In this document: positions 16,404 to 25,124 of the stretch, in pieces | Layout of the letters: each line of letters opens with the position of its first letter | Numbering within the stretch: position 1 is the stretch's first letter | From: an uncultured Paenibacillus sp. | Lineage (GTDB): Bacteria > Bacillota > Bacilli > Paenibacillales > Paenibacillaceae | Direction of reading: 5' to 3' | NCBI GenBank assembly: GCA_937895345.1 | Contig: CALAWP010000075.1 | Location: 51,426-115,425, forward strand | Length of the DNA stretch: 64,000 nt | Position numbers and translations under genes: made by a program | Notes under the pieces: generated by a model | Databases searched by the model: none | What the model saw: the letters and a program-made list of their open reading frames with translations, nothing else | Told to the model about the DNA's origin: nothing

Positions 16404-17696
16404 TTAATCCGTATTCAAATGGAAGCTCTGCGATCCGATCTGCACATAGACGCGTCCTTCGTCGCTTCGAGGAGGAATCGCAAAGACGTGCCGTTCCACG
16501 GTTCCGTCTTCGTATTTCAGCTCGATCGTATTCCCGCTGATCTTGTACGTTCCTTTCACCGTATCGCCGGCCGACACCGAGTCCGTACGCGCGCTTCCGG
16601 TATCCAGGGAAGCTAGGGAGGTTTGGTCGCTTGTAAACGTGCCGTCCGCGTAAAAGGTCATGTAATTCGTCCAGGATGTTGAGTACGGCGTTATGCCGAC
16701 CAAGCCGTAATAGCCTTGGGAAATATATTCGCCGCTAAACGTTGTGCCATCGGGCACCGGCAGCACCTTCCTCATATGAACCTGATCGATTTCCAGCGCA
16801 CCGTCTTTATTAATGCTGATCGGAAGCGGGTCCTCGCCCTGGATGTTCAGCTTGCCGTCTTTGATCGAATAAGACAGGCAGCTGTCCTTCTTGCAATCGA
16901 TCGTTTCCGGTCCGCCGCCCTTCGGCAGTCCGACGACCACTTTGTTGTCGGGCAGAAACGTGTAGAAAATCCAGCAAACTCCGCCGCACTCATACCCGCC
17001 ATAGTCATATTGCCCTCCGTAGTACATCCCTTGAAGACGATCCAATCGTACGGGATTGCCGTCGTCCTTCAATTCGGGCGGCAGCACGACAGCCGGTTTG
17101 CGGTTATCGTCATCTTTCTTCTCGGCATCCTTGGCCTTGGCCGCCGCATGCTCCTCGTCGATTTGCTTCTGAAGGTCATCCAGCCAAGCCTTTACGTCTT
17201 CCAACGTTAATCCGAACAATGCCACATAATCAGGCGTATAGACAAGAATCTCGCGATGCACCCCGTTCCAGTGAACCAATGCCCCCGTCGATTCGCTGAC
17301 GAACCGTAGCGGGACCATCGTATGACCTTTCACCGAAACCGCCGGTCGATCCAGCTTGACGGCGCGGCCGTTCACTTCGGCGGCCTGGCTGTCCAGCGTC
17401 AGCAACAGGCGGACGCCCTCCATCTCCGCGGTTACCGTTCGGTCTTTGCCGTTCCATGTCACGTCCATGCCGAGAGCCTCGAACAACGGCCTCATCTGGA
17501 CAACCGTCGTTCCCGCCTTGATATCCGGTTCTATCGCAAAGGCGACCGGTTCATCATTCACATACACATCGATCGGCTTGCTGTTCGCATATGCCGTCTT
17601 CGCATGGATGGCCGCCAGCAGAATCGCCGCTAGCAGAACGATTCCGGCGGCCGCCAACGGTTTGACCAGCTTTCTCGGCAGAATGGGTTGTAGCAA
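16404..17696 (-). CDS. Secreted stalk-domain (copper amine oxidase N-terminal domain) protein
   Basis: A 430-residue secreted protein. A hydrophobic signal or anchor (about residues 12-38, LAAAGIVLLAAILLAAIHAKTAYA) is followed by a copper-amine-oxidase-N1 stalk domain (about 40-155; VQMRPLFEALGMDVTWNGKDRTV, MVPLRFVSESTGALVHW). A short charged helix (DDLQKQIDEEHAAAKAKDAEKKDDD) links to a beta-rich C-terminal region with four Cys (YECGGVCW, DCKKDSC). The stalk domain is a surface-associated repeat common in Paenibacillus, not an enzyme. The C-terminal half looks like two lipocalin- or META-like sheets (GTYKISGNTIELKYEDGTVERHVF). Function unknown. Confidence 0.85.
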   Translation of the reverse strand: MLQPILPRKLVKPLAAAGIVLLAAILLAAIHAKTAYANSKPIDVYVNDEPVAFAIEPDIKAGTTVVQMRPLFEALGMDVTWNGKDRTVTAEMEGVRLLLTLDSQAAEVNGRAVKLDRPAVSVKGHTMVPLRFVSESTGALVHWNGVHREILVYTPDYVALFGLTLEDVKAWLDDLQKQIDEEHAAAKAKDAEKKDDDNRKPAVVLPPELKDDGNPVRLDRLQGMYYGGQYDYGGYECGGVCWIFYTFLPDNKVVVGLPKGGGPETIDCKKDSCLSYSIKDGKLNIQGEDPLPISINKDGALEIDQVHMRKVLPVPDGTTFSGEYISQGYYGLVGITPYSTSWTNYMTFYADGTFTSDQTSLASLDTGSARTDSVSAGDTVKGTYKISGNTIELKYEDGTVERHVFAIPPRSDEGRVYVQIGSQSFHLNTD

Positions 17697-17854
17697 GGAT
17701 CCACTCCCTTTCCATCAATATCCATAATATCCGTCGATTATATCATAGAGCAAAGGTTGTTCGTAACCGCACTAAAGTCACTATTTTAGCCAATATTTAT
17801 AAAATATCCGCACCTCGATCAGGCGATTGGTCCCATCTTTCGGCTTTGAACCGT

Positions 17855-17884
17855 TTGACAAACCTGAAGCTCATCTTGTATGAT
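17855..17884 (+). promoter_or_regulatory. Promoter of the TetR gene at 17938
   Basis: -35 TTGACA (17855-17860) and -10 TATGAT (17879-17884) with an 18-bp spacer. Confidence 0.6.
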
Positions 17885-17897
17885 GGGAACAGATTTT

Positions 17898-17917
17898 TTG
17901 ATTGACTTATTAATCAA
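17898..17917. promoter_or_regulatory. Candidate TetR operator
   Basis: TTGATT and AATCAA arms separated by 8 bp, immediately downstream of the -10 and 20 bp before the TetR start. This position suits autorepression. Confidence 0.5.
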
Positions 17918-17937
17918 CCAAAAAAGGCGGAGCGTCT

Positions 17938-18534
17938 ATGCCCAGAAACGAACATCAAAACAAGCAAATTCGCGACAACAGGAAGGAGCAAATATTGCAG
18001 GCCGCGCTGCGAGTGTTTGCGCGCCGGGGAATGGTCGCAACGAAAATCAGCGACATTGCCAGCGAAGCCGGCATGAGTCACGGTCTCGTCTATCATTACT
18101 TCAAGTCGAAGGATGAGATATTTGTGACGCTGGTCCAACAAGCTTCCGAGAACTCCCTGCGCGTCATAGACGCCGCAGCGAAACGGCAAAGCAGTCCGCT
18201 GGATCAATTGCACTGGATGACGGATCAAATTATCCGGGATATAGACCGGGGCGCAAACGCTTATCTCTTCTTGATCATGATTCAGGCGAGCACATCGGAA
18301 GCCGTGCCGGAAGAAGTTAAACAACTGCTGAGCGGGTCCGCAACGCCGGTGAGCGCCACCCTTCCGATTATCGTCAACGGGCAGCAAGCCGGAGAAATCG
18401 TTCCGGGCAATCCGGTTATGCTGGCGGCGGCTTATTATGCGGTCATACAAGGACTGGCGGTCAACAAGATGCAGTGGGCCGAATGTCCGATGCCGGATCC
18501 CGGCCTGGTCATAAAGATGTTCAGAAACGATTAA
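17938..18534 (+). CDS. TetR/AcrR family regulator
   Basis: A 198-residue repressor. The TetR_N helix-turn-helix (about 17-63) reads RKEQILQAALRVFARRGMVATKISDIASEAGMSHGLVYHYFKSKDEI. The ligand-binding half resembles the TetR_C_6/YcdC-like group. The ATG has AAGGCGGAG upstream. The next gene, a CPBP-family membrane protease, starts 50 bp downstream in the same direction and is probably the co-transcribed target. Confidence 0.94.
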   Translation: MPRNEHQNKQIRDNRKEQILQAALRVFARRGMVATKISDIASEAGMSHGLVYHYFKSKDEIFVTLVQQASENSLRVIDAAAKRQSSPLDQLHWMTDQIIRDIDRGANAYLFLIMIQASTSEAVPEEVKQLLSGSATPVSATLPIIVNGQQAGEIVPGNPVMLAAAYYAVIQGLAVNKMQWAECPMPDPGLVIKMFRND

Positions 18535-18584
18535 CGTTGAGCTTATTAGAGACAAGAATCTAGTGCGGAAGAGGAGAAACCGAA

Positions 18585-19241
18585 ATGAACGCAACTATCA
18601 ACCACAAGCAAAGAATGCTCGTTGTAGCATCGCCATTCGTGATCATCTTGCTCGGATACCTAACGGCTTCCGTTTTTTCCGGGTTGATGGACGGCTGGGC
18701 GTGGGTTCCTCTTGCTCTTGTATACTGGGGAGCGACAGGATGGTGTATCTACGCTTTCAAGGGAAACAAACGCATTCGGGATTGGCTGCAAAAACCGAAG
18801 CCTTCGAAAGGCTCCCTGATCGCGTCGCTGGCGCTCGGCATGTTCCCTCTGTCCATTCTCGCCATGAATTACAAGTTGTTCGACTCCGTCCTGCTTGTTG
18901 TCTTGTGGCTGGTCTTTGCGCTGGTCAATCCTTGGTTTGAAGAGTTGTATTGGCGGGGACTGTTGTTGGATGCGGCCGGCCCATGGCCGAAATGGCTCGG
19001 AGCTGTTTATACGACGGCATTGTTTGTTCTCAGCCATCCGCTTATGTGGGGCGTATTTTCAGTGGCAAGCACCTCTTATCATCTCTATCTCTATTTGTCG
19101 GTGATGGGCATCGTATGGGCGGTTGTCTACTTCAAGACGGGAAGCTTGCGTTGGGTCATTCTGTCGCACTTTATCGTAGATATAGGCAATCTGACCGTAC
19201 TGACGTTTCTGAATAAATACATACCGCCGGGAATGACGTGA
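18585..19241 (+). CDS. CPBP family intramembrane glutamic endopeptidase (Abi/CAAX type)
   Basis: A 218-residue membrane protein with six to eight segments. The catalytic motif EExxxR is E119-E120-R124 (PWFEELYWRG), H151 lies in VLSHPLMWG and a second His in LSHFIVDIGNL. This identifies the CPBP (CAAX protease/bacteriocin-processing) family. Substrates of bacterial members are mostly unknown; roles include bacteriocin self-immunity and regulated proteolysis. It follows a TetR gene, which may control it. A GAGGAG-type site precedes the ATG. Confidence 0.92.
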   Translation: MNATINHKQRMLVVASPFVIILLGYLTASVFSGLMDGWAWVPLALVYWGATGWCIYAFKGNKRIRDWLQKPKPSKGSLIASLALGMFPLSILAMNYKLFDSVLLVVLWLVFALVNPWFEELYWRGLLLDAAGPWPKWLGAVYTTALFVLSHPLMWGVFSVASTSYHLYLYLSVMGIVWAVVYFKTGSLRWVILSHFIVDIGNLTVLTFLNKYIPPGMT

Positions 19242-19243
19242 CG

Positions 19244-19573
19244 TCATTCCCCTTCCGTCACGATGAAACCGATGACCGCTGCCACGAAAGCGAGCAGGAA
19301 CGCAAGCAAAATAATCGCAAAGCGAATGCCGACGCGTTGAGCCCACGGCTTCCGGGCAATGCGCCGATTGACGGACTCCATCAACAACCCTCCGCCCGAC
19401 AGCAGCAGCACCAAACCGTTAAAGAGATAGTCCCCCGCCGTCTTCGGCTTGGGCGTATACGAAGCGATGCCCGTCTTGCTCCTCATCCCCTCATCACCCG
19501 GAAACACGGACATGATCACGGCCATGACGATTTGCAACGCGGCATATACGGCCACGATTTCATGAAGTTCCAT
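19244..19573 (-). CDS. Small membrane protein of unknown function
   Basis: A 109-residue protein with three predicted transmembrane helices: AVYAALQIVMAVIMSVF (about 6-22), YLFNGLVLLLSGGGLL (about 48-63) and VGIRFAIILLAFLLAFVAAVIGFIV (about 81-105). The start ATG 19573 has GGAGG 5 bases upstream; a longer frame to 19597 has none. It ends 2 bp from the convergent CPBP gene. I do not recognise the family. It stands alone and is moderately convincing as a gene. Confidence 0.65.
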   Translation of the reverse strand: MELHEIVAVYAALQIVMAVIMSVFPGDEGMRSKTGIASYTPKPKTAGDYLFNGLVLLLSGGGLLMESVNRRIARKPWAQRVGIRFAIILLAFLLAFVAAVIGFIVTEGE

Positions 19574-19639
19574 CCGATCCTCCTGCAGGCAAGCCATCTC
19601 TCCGCCGATCGATCATGGCGGCAATTACAAGTTTCCCAG

Positions 19640-20216
19640 CTTTTTGTCCTTCCTGTCAATCCCCGCGGGGATGCATTGGAGGTTGCCGGAGCATTCCCGG
19701 ATGGAAGCGGAAAAGTGAGGACGAAAACTTATGCGCCTGTCAACGACGGATTGTTTCGGCATCAGGAAAGCGGAGAGTACATCGTTCTCCACCAGCAGAA
19801 CGGCAAGTGGAAGTTGACCTTCGCTCACGGGATCACGATGGAGGAGCAGCCGCCGTTTTTCCTGCGGCACTCTGCGCAATGGGTCATATATACAGGCTTC
19901 GCGCTGCTGTGGTTTGCCTTGCTCGTCCTGGGAGCGATTCGTTATGCGCTGCGGCTGTTCAAGCGCAACCGACGGAACGGTTCCGGGGACGTCATGTGGA
20001 TTGCGGCCATCTATGCGGTATTTCTGGTTGGACAGCTGCTGTACGGAAACTCGGAAATGATAACGATGGGCTACCCGCTATGGTACGCCTGGGGTTTCTC
20101 CTCGCTCCCCTTCCTGGCAGCGGCCATCGCTGTCGGCCTTGCTATCCGCTCCTTCCGTTCACGCCGGTCCTTTATCCGTCCGTCGAAGTGCGCGAAGGCG
20201 TGCTGCAACTGGAATG
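19640..20216 (+). pseudogene. Serine hydrolase / penicillin-binding protein-like C-terminal remnant
   Basis: The frame encodes a plausible protein end without a matching beginning: DGSGKVRTKTYAPVNDGLFRHQESGEYIVLHQQNGKWKLTFAHG, then three hydrophobic segments (WVIYTGFALLWFALLVLGAI; VMWIAAIYAVFLVGQLL; SSLPFLAAAIAVGLAI). This layout resembles the membrane C-terminus of class-C beta-lactamase-like hydrolases in Paenibacillus. The catalytic domain is absent, and upstream sequence is occupied by a gene on the other strand. Near 20170 the natural ending seems to continue in another frame (VEVREGVLQLE then stop), indicating a frameshift. Family assignment is an inference. Confidence 0.55.
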
Positions 20217-20285
20217 ACGGAAGGCGCGATGGAGCTCTTCGACCGCCTGGAGGAGCTGCTGGAGAAACGTTGGCGCAATAAAGAG

Positions 20286-20315
20286 AACAACCGATCCGTC
20301 AATGGATCGGTTGTT
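20286..20315. terminator. Intrinsic terminator after the GH26 gene
   Basis: A 12-bp perfect stem AACAACCGATCC / GGATCGGTTGTT with a 6-base loop, five bases beyond the GH26 stop. It works for the minus-strand GH26/GH36 pair. Confidence 0.8.
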
Positions 20316-20320
20316 TGCGC

Positions 20321-21295
20321 TCAGTACAACTGCGGCAGCTTATCAAGCGTTACGGCGTAGGGATGGTTATAAGCGCGCCGGAGCTCTTCCTTCGACGTCC
20401 ATTGATCGGAAGCGCCGAATTCATTCGACCAAGTCATATACCACACCCACGGGATACGCGTCTCGGACAGCATCGGGATGCTGGGGAGCACGCCGATTTC
20501 GCCAAGCGCCGCCGGTTTCGGGGCGTTCGTAATCGCCCTCAGTGCGGTATATTCCTTCTGAAAGTCCGTATGGGTATGCTTGGGCGGATATAGATCGCAT
20601 GAAATGACATCGCAGACGTCGTCGCCGACATACCCTTCCGGCAGTGGAGAATTCCAAACCCAGATCAGATGGTTCAGATCGTGAACCTTCGTATAACGCT
20701 CGTACATGATCCGATACAGCTGCTTCGCTACTTCCGGTCCTTTGGCCCCCCACCAGAACCAGCGCCCCTCGGATTCGTGGAACGGCCTCCACAAAATCGG
20801 CACGCGTTGATCGCGGAAAGGCTTAAGCAGCTCGGCCATATGGTCCATGTCGGCAATGAGCGCCTTATGCTCTTCGGTTCCTTCCATAATGGCAAGGGAT
20901 GCGTCGAAGGTGGTATGCTCGGCATAGAACCCTTTGTCCCGGCTGCCGAACGGCGAGAACCAATGCCATGTAAAGGTGACCAGCCCTCGCTTGTTCAATG
21001 CCCAATCCCACGCATTGTCGAGCGTATTTTTATTTTCCTCCACCTCGATCAAGCAGGCTTCGCTTGCGTCGCCATAGTTGATGTTCGGCGAATAGGCAAG
21101 CAGCTCGAAGCCGCACAAGGCAGGGAGCTTGCCGGTAACCTCTTCGATATAGCGAAGCTCCTTCTGAACCGTTGTCTGCGTGTGCTGTCCGGTCATAATT
21201 CCATGGCCGGAAAGCTCGCTAATATATCGAAGAACGGACTTGACTTCATCCGTCGCTCTAGGGTTGCAAGGCGTTGCATGGATCAGGTTGCTCAT
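20321..21295 (-). CDS. GH26 family glycoside hydrolase (beta-mannanase-like)
   Basis: A 324-residue cytoplasmic (no signal peptide) TIM-barrel enzyme. The predicted acid/base is E174 in WRPFHESEG and the nucleophile E266 in ALGEIGVLP; HGIMTGQHT near the N-terminus and WHWFSPFG also match GH26. GH26 enzymes retain configuration and cleave beta-1,4-mannan or mixed beta-glucan. An intracellular member would trim imported mannooligosaccharides. The ATG 21295 has AGGAGA 7 bases upstream. It follows the GH36 alpha-galactosidase by 35 bp, which points to galactomannan or galactomannooligosaccharide breakdown. Confidence 0.93.
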   Translation of the reverse strand: MSNLIHATPCNPRATDEVKSVLRYISELSGHGIMTGQHTQTTVQKELRYIEEVTGKLPALCGFELLAYSPNINYGDASEACLIEVEENKNTLDNAWDWALNKRGLVTFTWHWFSPFGSRDKGFYAEHTTFDASLAIMEGTEEHKALIADMDHMAELLKPFRDQRVPILWRPFHESEGRWFWWGAKGPEVAKQLYRIMYERYTKVHDLNHLIWVWNSPLPEGYVGDDVCDVISCDLYPPKHTHTDFQKEYTALRAITNAPKPAALGEIGVLPSIPMLSETRIPWVWYMTWSNEFGASDQWTSKEELRRAYNHPYAVTLDKLPQLY

Positions 21296-21330
21296 AGCCA
21301 CTCTCCTGTCTGTCGACAATTTCGAATGAT

Positions 21331-23538
21331 TTATTCGTTGATTTGCTTTGGGCTGGCATGTCGTTGCGCGGAATGCCCGGGTTCCGCTGTCAGCTTAAAC
21401 CAGATGCTGGAATAATCCTCTGCAAGAGGCGGAACGATCAAGCCCGCCTGTGTCAAGCGGTCGCCGCCGAATGTTCCGATCAAGCCGTCCGGCCCTTCGA
21501 TCCGATAGGCAAGCGATCGGTCGATTCCTTTGAGCCTGAGCAGCTCGGGCGCCGGGTTCGGCTTGGCTAGCACGCGAAAGAAAAAAACAAGCGCCTCCGT
21601 GCGATCCTCCGACACGAACATCCAGGACGTCTCATTGCCCTCGAACGGACTGCGGAGCCGGTAGAGTTCGCCTCGCTGCACCAGCGAGCGAATATCCTTA
21701 TACATGGCGACCTGCTTCTTGACCTGCTCTTTCTCATCTTCGCCGAATTTCGTCAAGTCAAGCTCGTAGCCGAAGTTGCCGGACATCGCGACCTCGCCGC
21801 GCATCCGGAGCGGCGTCACCCGCCCGACCTGATGATTAGGCACCGCAGACACATGAGCCCCAATCGTGCTGACCGGGTAAATCAGACTGGTGCCGTACTG
21901 GATTTTCAACCGCTCCACGGCGTCCGTATTGTCGCTCGTCCAGGTCTGAGGCATGTAATAAAGCATGCCCGGGTCGAAGCGCCCGCCGCCGCTGGAGCAG
22001 CTTTCGAACAAAATGTGCGGAAACGCCGAGGTCAGTCTCTCCAGCAGCTCGTAAAGGCCGAGAACATACCGGTGCGCAATCTCCTCCTGCCGGTCGGGCG
22101 AGGCGGCCGCGGATCCAATCTCCGTCAAAGCCCGGTTCATGTCCCATTTGACATAATCGATAGGAACGTCCGTAAAAATGCGGGCGAGAGCGTTGTACAC
22201 ATAATCCCGCACCTCTTGCCGCGAAAGATCCAGCACCAGCTGCCAGCGGGCCTCCGTCCGGCGGCGGCCGGCGACGTGCAGACACCAGTCGGGATGCGCG
22301 CGATACAGGTCGCTGTCCGGCGAAATCATCTCAGGCTCGAACCATAGGCCAAACTTCAAGCCGCGCCGGTTAATCCGCTCCGCCAAATCGCGAAGGCCGT
22401 TCGGCAGCTTGCGGCGGTCCTCGACCCAATCGCCGAGCGAGCTGTTGTCGCTGTCGCGTTTGCCGAACCAGCCGTCATCCAGCACAAACAGCTCGATGCC
22501 AAGTTCGGCCCCCGCCTCGGCGATCGCCTCGATTTTGTCCGCGGTAAACTGAAAATAAGTCGCTTCCCAGTTGTTGACAAGGATCGGCCGTTCCCGATCC
22601 CGGTGAATTCCGCGGCAGAGACGTTGCCGGTACAGACGATGATAAATTCTGGACATGCCTCCAAGACCTTTGTCCGTATAAACCAACACCGCCTCCGGCG
22701 TTTGAAACGATTCGCCCGGCTGAAGCGTCCATGCGAAATCGAACGGATTGAGACCGATGGCCAGCCTGACGATGCCGGAAGAGTCGACTTCCGCCTCGGC
22801 ATGAAAATTGCCGCTGTAAACGAGGCTCATCGCATACACTTCGCCGTAGTCTTCATCCGTTCCGGGACTGACCACAGCCGCAAACGGATTGTGCTGATGG
22901 CTGCTCATCCCCCGGCGGCTGCCCAGGCTCGTTCCCCCCGGGCCGAGCGGCCTGCGCTGTATGTGCGCCTCCCGCGTCCAGCTGCCGGATAGATATAGCA
23001 GCTCATAATCGCCTATGCCGAACAGATCGACATTGGCGCTGAGCGCGCGCAGCAGCTTCAGCGTCCCTCCGCCCCCATTGGCCAATCGGGCCGAGCGCGT
23101 CAGCGCGCCTCCGGCAAAGATGCTGTAGCGCAATACGACCGACAGACCGGAATACGAGTCTTCAAGCTCCAGCTCCAGCGTATCCGCTTCATCGTCCGAC
23201 TCCGTATAAACGTAAGGCAAACCTTCAAGGGCCGGCTTTCCTGCCGCAAGGTTATACCCCTTGTAACGAAGCTCCGTTATCCGGCTGCCGTCCTCAAGCC
23301 GAATCTGGTAGGCGGGCGAGCGGAAATCCCCGGACCCGTATTGCGGATACTCTTGAGGCGTGCTGCCGAGGTGCGCCTTGTCGGTAAACGGCGCAAGCTT
23401 ATCCAGATTGCCGTCCTCCCGCAGCCGGCGTCCCCAATACGTATGTACGGGATATCCGTCGATCACCTGAATGACATAGCTGGTATCGTCCGACTGCAGA
23501 TGAAAAAGCTGCCGTTCTTCGTTTACGTAAATCGCCAC
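21331..23538 (-). CDS. GH36 alpha-galactosidase
   Basis: A 735-residue enzyme releasing terminal alpha-galactose from melibiose, raffinose or galactomannan chains. The domain order is an N-terminal beta-supersandwich (about 1-320), a TIM barrel (about 320-620) and a C-terminal beta sheet. The predicted nucleophile is D466 in DYVKWDMNR and the acid/base D536 in TWTSDNTDA; LDDGWFGKRDSD and FESCSSGGGRFDPG are also present. Length equals that of Geobacillus AgaN/AgaA. The start is GTG at 23538, 8 bases after AAGGAG. It is cytoplasmic, with GH26 directly downstream. Confidence 0.97.
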   Translation of the reverse strand: MAIYVNEERQLFHLQSDDTSYVIQVIDGYPVHTYWGRRLREDGNLDKLAPFTDKAHLGSTPQEYPQYGSGDFRSPAYQIRLEDGSRITELRYKGYNLAAGKPALEGLPYVYTESDDEADTLELELEDSYSGLSVVLRYSIFAGGALTRSARLANGGGGTLKLLRALSANVDLFGIGDYELLYLSGSWTREAHIQRRPLGPGGTSLGSRRGMSSHQHNPFAAVVSPGTDEDYGEVYAMSLVYSGNFHAEAEVDSSGIVRLAIGLNPFDFAWTLQPGESFQTPEAVLVYTDKGLGGMSRIYHRLYRQRLCRGIHRDRERPILVNNWEATYFQFTADKIEAIAEAGAELGIELFVLDDGWFGKRDSDNSSLGDWVEDRRKLPNGLRDLAERINRRGLKFGLWFEPEMISPDSDLYRAHPDWCLHVAGRRRTEARWQLVLDLSRQEVRDYVYNALARIFTDVPIDYVKWDMNRALTEIGSAAASPDRQEEIAHRYVLGLYELLERLTSAFPHILFESCSSGGGRFDPGMLYYMPQTWTSDNTDAVERLKIQYGTSLIYPVSTIGAHVSAVPNHQVGRVTPLRMRGEVAMSGNFGYELDLTKFGEDEKEQVKKQVAMYKDIRSLVQRGELYRLRSPFEGNETSWMFVSEDRTEALVFFFRVLAKPNPAPELLRLKGIDRSLAYRIEGPDGLIGTFGGDRLTQAGLIVPPLAEDYSSIWFKLTAEPGHSAQRHASPKQINE

Positions 23539-23872
23539 GGAATCCGCTCCTTTTTACTAGAGTTCAGCGCGAACCGGAGCCCGCTCCGGCCGGACATAAC
23601 ATTAGGTTCAATAGAGAAATAACATTGATAACATTCAAATAACATAATATAACTAGACAGACTGATCAACACCTCGGCACGCAAGGCAAAATACCGAAGC
23701 ATACGCATATTTTCAGTCTACCAGCCATACATCCATATTAGTATAAACCGCTTTCAAAAACAATAACATTTTTGCTTTTGTCGATTTATAATCAACCTAA
23801 TCCAACTAACATAAAGATAACTTTTTATTTCCAACCGTCCGTAAGCGCCTGCCGCAAACCTGTCATCACAGC
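23539..23872. promoter_or_regulatory. Upstream region of the GH36-GH26 pair with repeated ATAACAT elements
   Basis: No gene is visible in these 334 bases. ATAACAT occurs at 23596, 23619, 23628, 23639 and 23763, mostly as ATAACATT, suggesting multiple sites for one regulator. A loose catabolite-responsive element (ATAAACCGCTTTCA, 23743-23756, two mismatches to the consensus) is also present. The sequence is AT-rich compared with the genes. I could not fix a single promoter. Confidence 0.4.
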
Positions 23873-23874
23873 AA

Positions 23875-23901
23875 AAAATCCCTTGCGCCGCAAGGGATTT
23901 T
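23875..23901. terminator. Intrinsic terminator after the gene at 23932
   Basis: A 13-bp perfect stem AAAATCCCTTGCG / CGCAAGGGATTTT with a single-base loop in the annotated alignment (in practice a tetraloop). A and T runs lie on both sides. Confidence 0.8.
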
Positions 23902-23931
23902 ATCATTCTTATCCGCTCTCCCGCTGCCGGT

Positions 23932-24927
23932 TCAGAGCGCTTCTTTTATCAATTGGACGGCCCGGTTCTCCAGCCCCTTCGCTTGCTGCAGGAGCGGAAT
24001 TATCCTTTTCGCCTGCTCTTGCGCCACGGCCTTGCCAAGATGCTTCCCTCCGTCCCAATCTTGCTCGAGCGCGTCCATCATGGACCGATAGAGGCCGGCA
24101 ATCTCGTTGAAATGATCCGAAATGTCCTTCAGGCCTTTGGCCCCTCCCCACGTCCGCTCCAGCGTCCGCAAATATTCCGCCGCAAAACATTTCGATTCCG
24201 CGTAGACGGTCGTGCAATAGCGAAGCCCGAACGGGTTAAACGTGCCGCTTTCCAGGGATTGGAGCCAAATCTCGTAAGCGAGAAACCCGCTTTTAAAGTC
24301 CGGCGCCATATGAAACTCTTTCTCCATTTCATGCACATAAAACTTCAACGAATCCGCATATGACCTTTCAAGGTCGTATGCGACGCTTTCCAGCGGAATT
24401 TGATAATGCAAAAACGGCGCCGGAGCAAACGTCTTTCCGATATTTTGATATAAGATCGGGTCGCTCCCCAAAGGACGGTTGAACTTGTGGACGCCGTCGG
24501 CCATCAGGATGCCGTCTTCGTCGTCATAACCGTAAACGACTCCGAATTCCCCCGTGTCGACTCCCCATACAATGACGCCTGCCCCGCGATCGATGGATCG
24601 CTTCATTTGATGGACGGCACGGCTTCTGGCCGCTTCGTACGTTTGGGCGCCCGGCTCATAGTGATAAATTTCGGATAAAACGCCGATCCGGTCCAGCGCG
24701 TCCTGATGTCTCCTGACCCAGTCGTATACGGTAACCGCTGCGGCATCGCAATGCTTGTGCATAATGAATTGAAAGGCCATTCCCGTCATGCCGGCCATTT
24801 CATGAATAGGAAGACGGCTTAAGCCCGCCCCGGTCAATACCCCGTGGGCCGCGGCAAGATAAGTGGTCACTTCTTTCCAGTTCATATGACGCAGAAGAAT
24901 GTCGGTTCGGCCGCGTTTCTCGCTCAA
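23932..24927 (-). CDS. Unrecognised protein, possible BtrH-N-like (papain-like fold) protein
   Basis: A 331-residue soluble protein without a signal peptide. The N-terminal half (about 15-190) has the pattern of BtrH N-terminal or C39-like domains: AHGVLTGAGLSRLPIHEMAGMTGMAFQFIMHK, then RSIDRGAGVIVWGVDTGEFGVVYGYDDEDGILMADG. The Cys usually found in active members near the first block is missing here. The C-terminal half is alpha-helical (HMAPDFKSGFLAYEIWLQSLESG; LLQQAKGLENRAVQLIKEAL). It is monocistronic, ended by a strong terminator. Family placement is tentative; a non-catalytic role is suggested by the absent Cys. Confidence 0.7.
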   Translation of the reverse strand: MSEKRGRTDILLRHMNWKEVTTYLAAAHGVLTGAGLSRLPIHEMAGMTGMAFQFIMHKHCDAAAVTVYDWVRRHQDALDRIGVLSEIYHYEPGAQTYEAARSRAVHQMKRSIDRGAGVIVWGVDTGEFGVVYGYDDEDGILMADGVHKFNRPLGSDPILYQNIGKTFAPAPFLHYQIPLESVAYDLERSYADSLKFYVHEMEKEFHMAPDFKSGFLAYEIWLQSLESGTFNPFGLRYCTTVYAESKCFAAEYLRTLERTWGGAKGLKDISDHFNEIAGLYRSMMDALEQDWDGGKHLGKAVAQEQAKRIIPLLQQAKGLENRAVQLIKEAL

Positions 24928-25124
24928 TTCAAAGGATATGGTCGTGCCTGCCCATTCCGGATCCGATTCGGTGCATAACCATTCAATTTTGGTTGCGGGT
25001 ACACGGATAACAGTCTAAAAAGCTACTGCGAAGACGGCGCCGGACTTCCCTATCAGGACAGGAAGTATTAAAGACATCCGGCCGCGGTCCGGAACGCGGC
25101 CTAAACCGCGGCATCGCCCGGGCG

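Noticed and set aside
19238..19640. Plus-strand frame upstream of the serine-hydrolase remnant
   Set aside because: This part is antisense to the small membrane protein gene and has a low-complexity His/Arg/Gln composition.
20211..20354. Short frame with FDRLEELLEKRWRNKE
   Set aside because: It runs through a strong terminator hairpin and into the end of the GH26 gene; no ribosome site.
23590..23650. ATAACAT repeats considered as a CRISPR array
   Set aside because: Repeats are only 7-8 bp with irregular 9-23 bp spacing; no cas genes.
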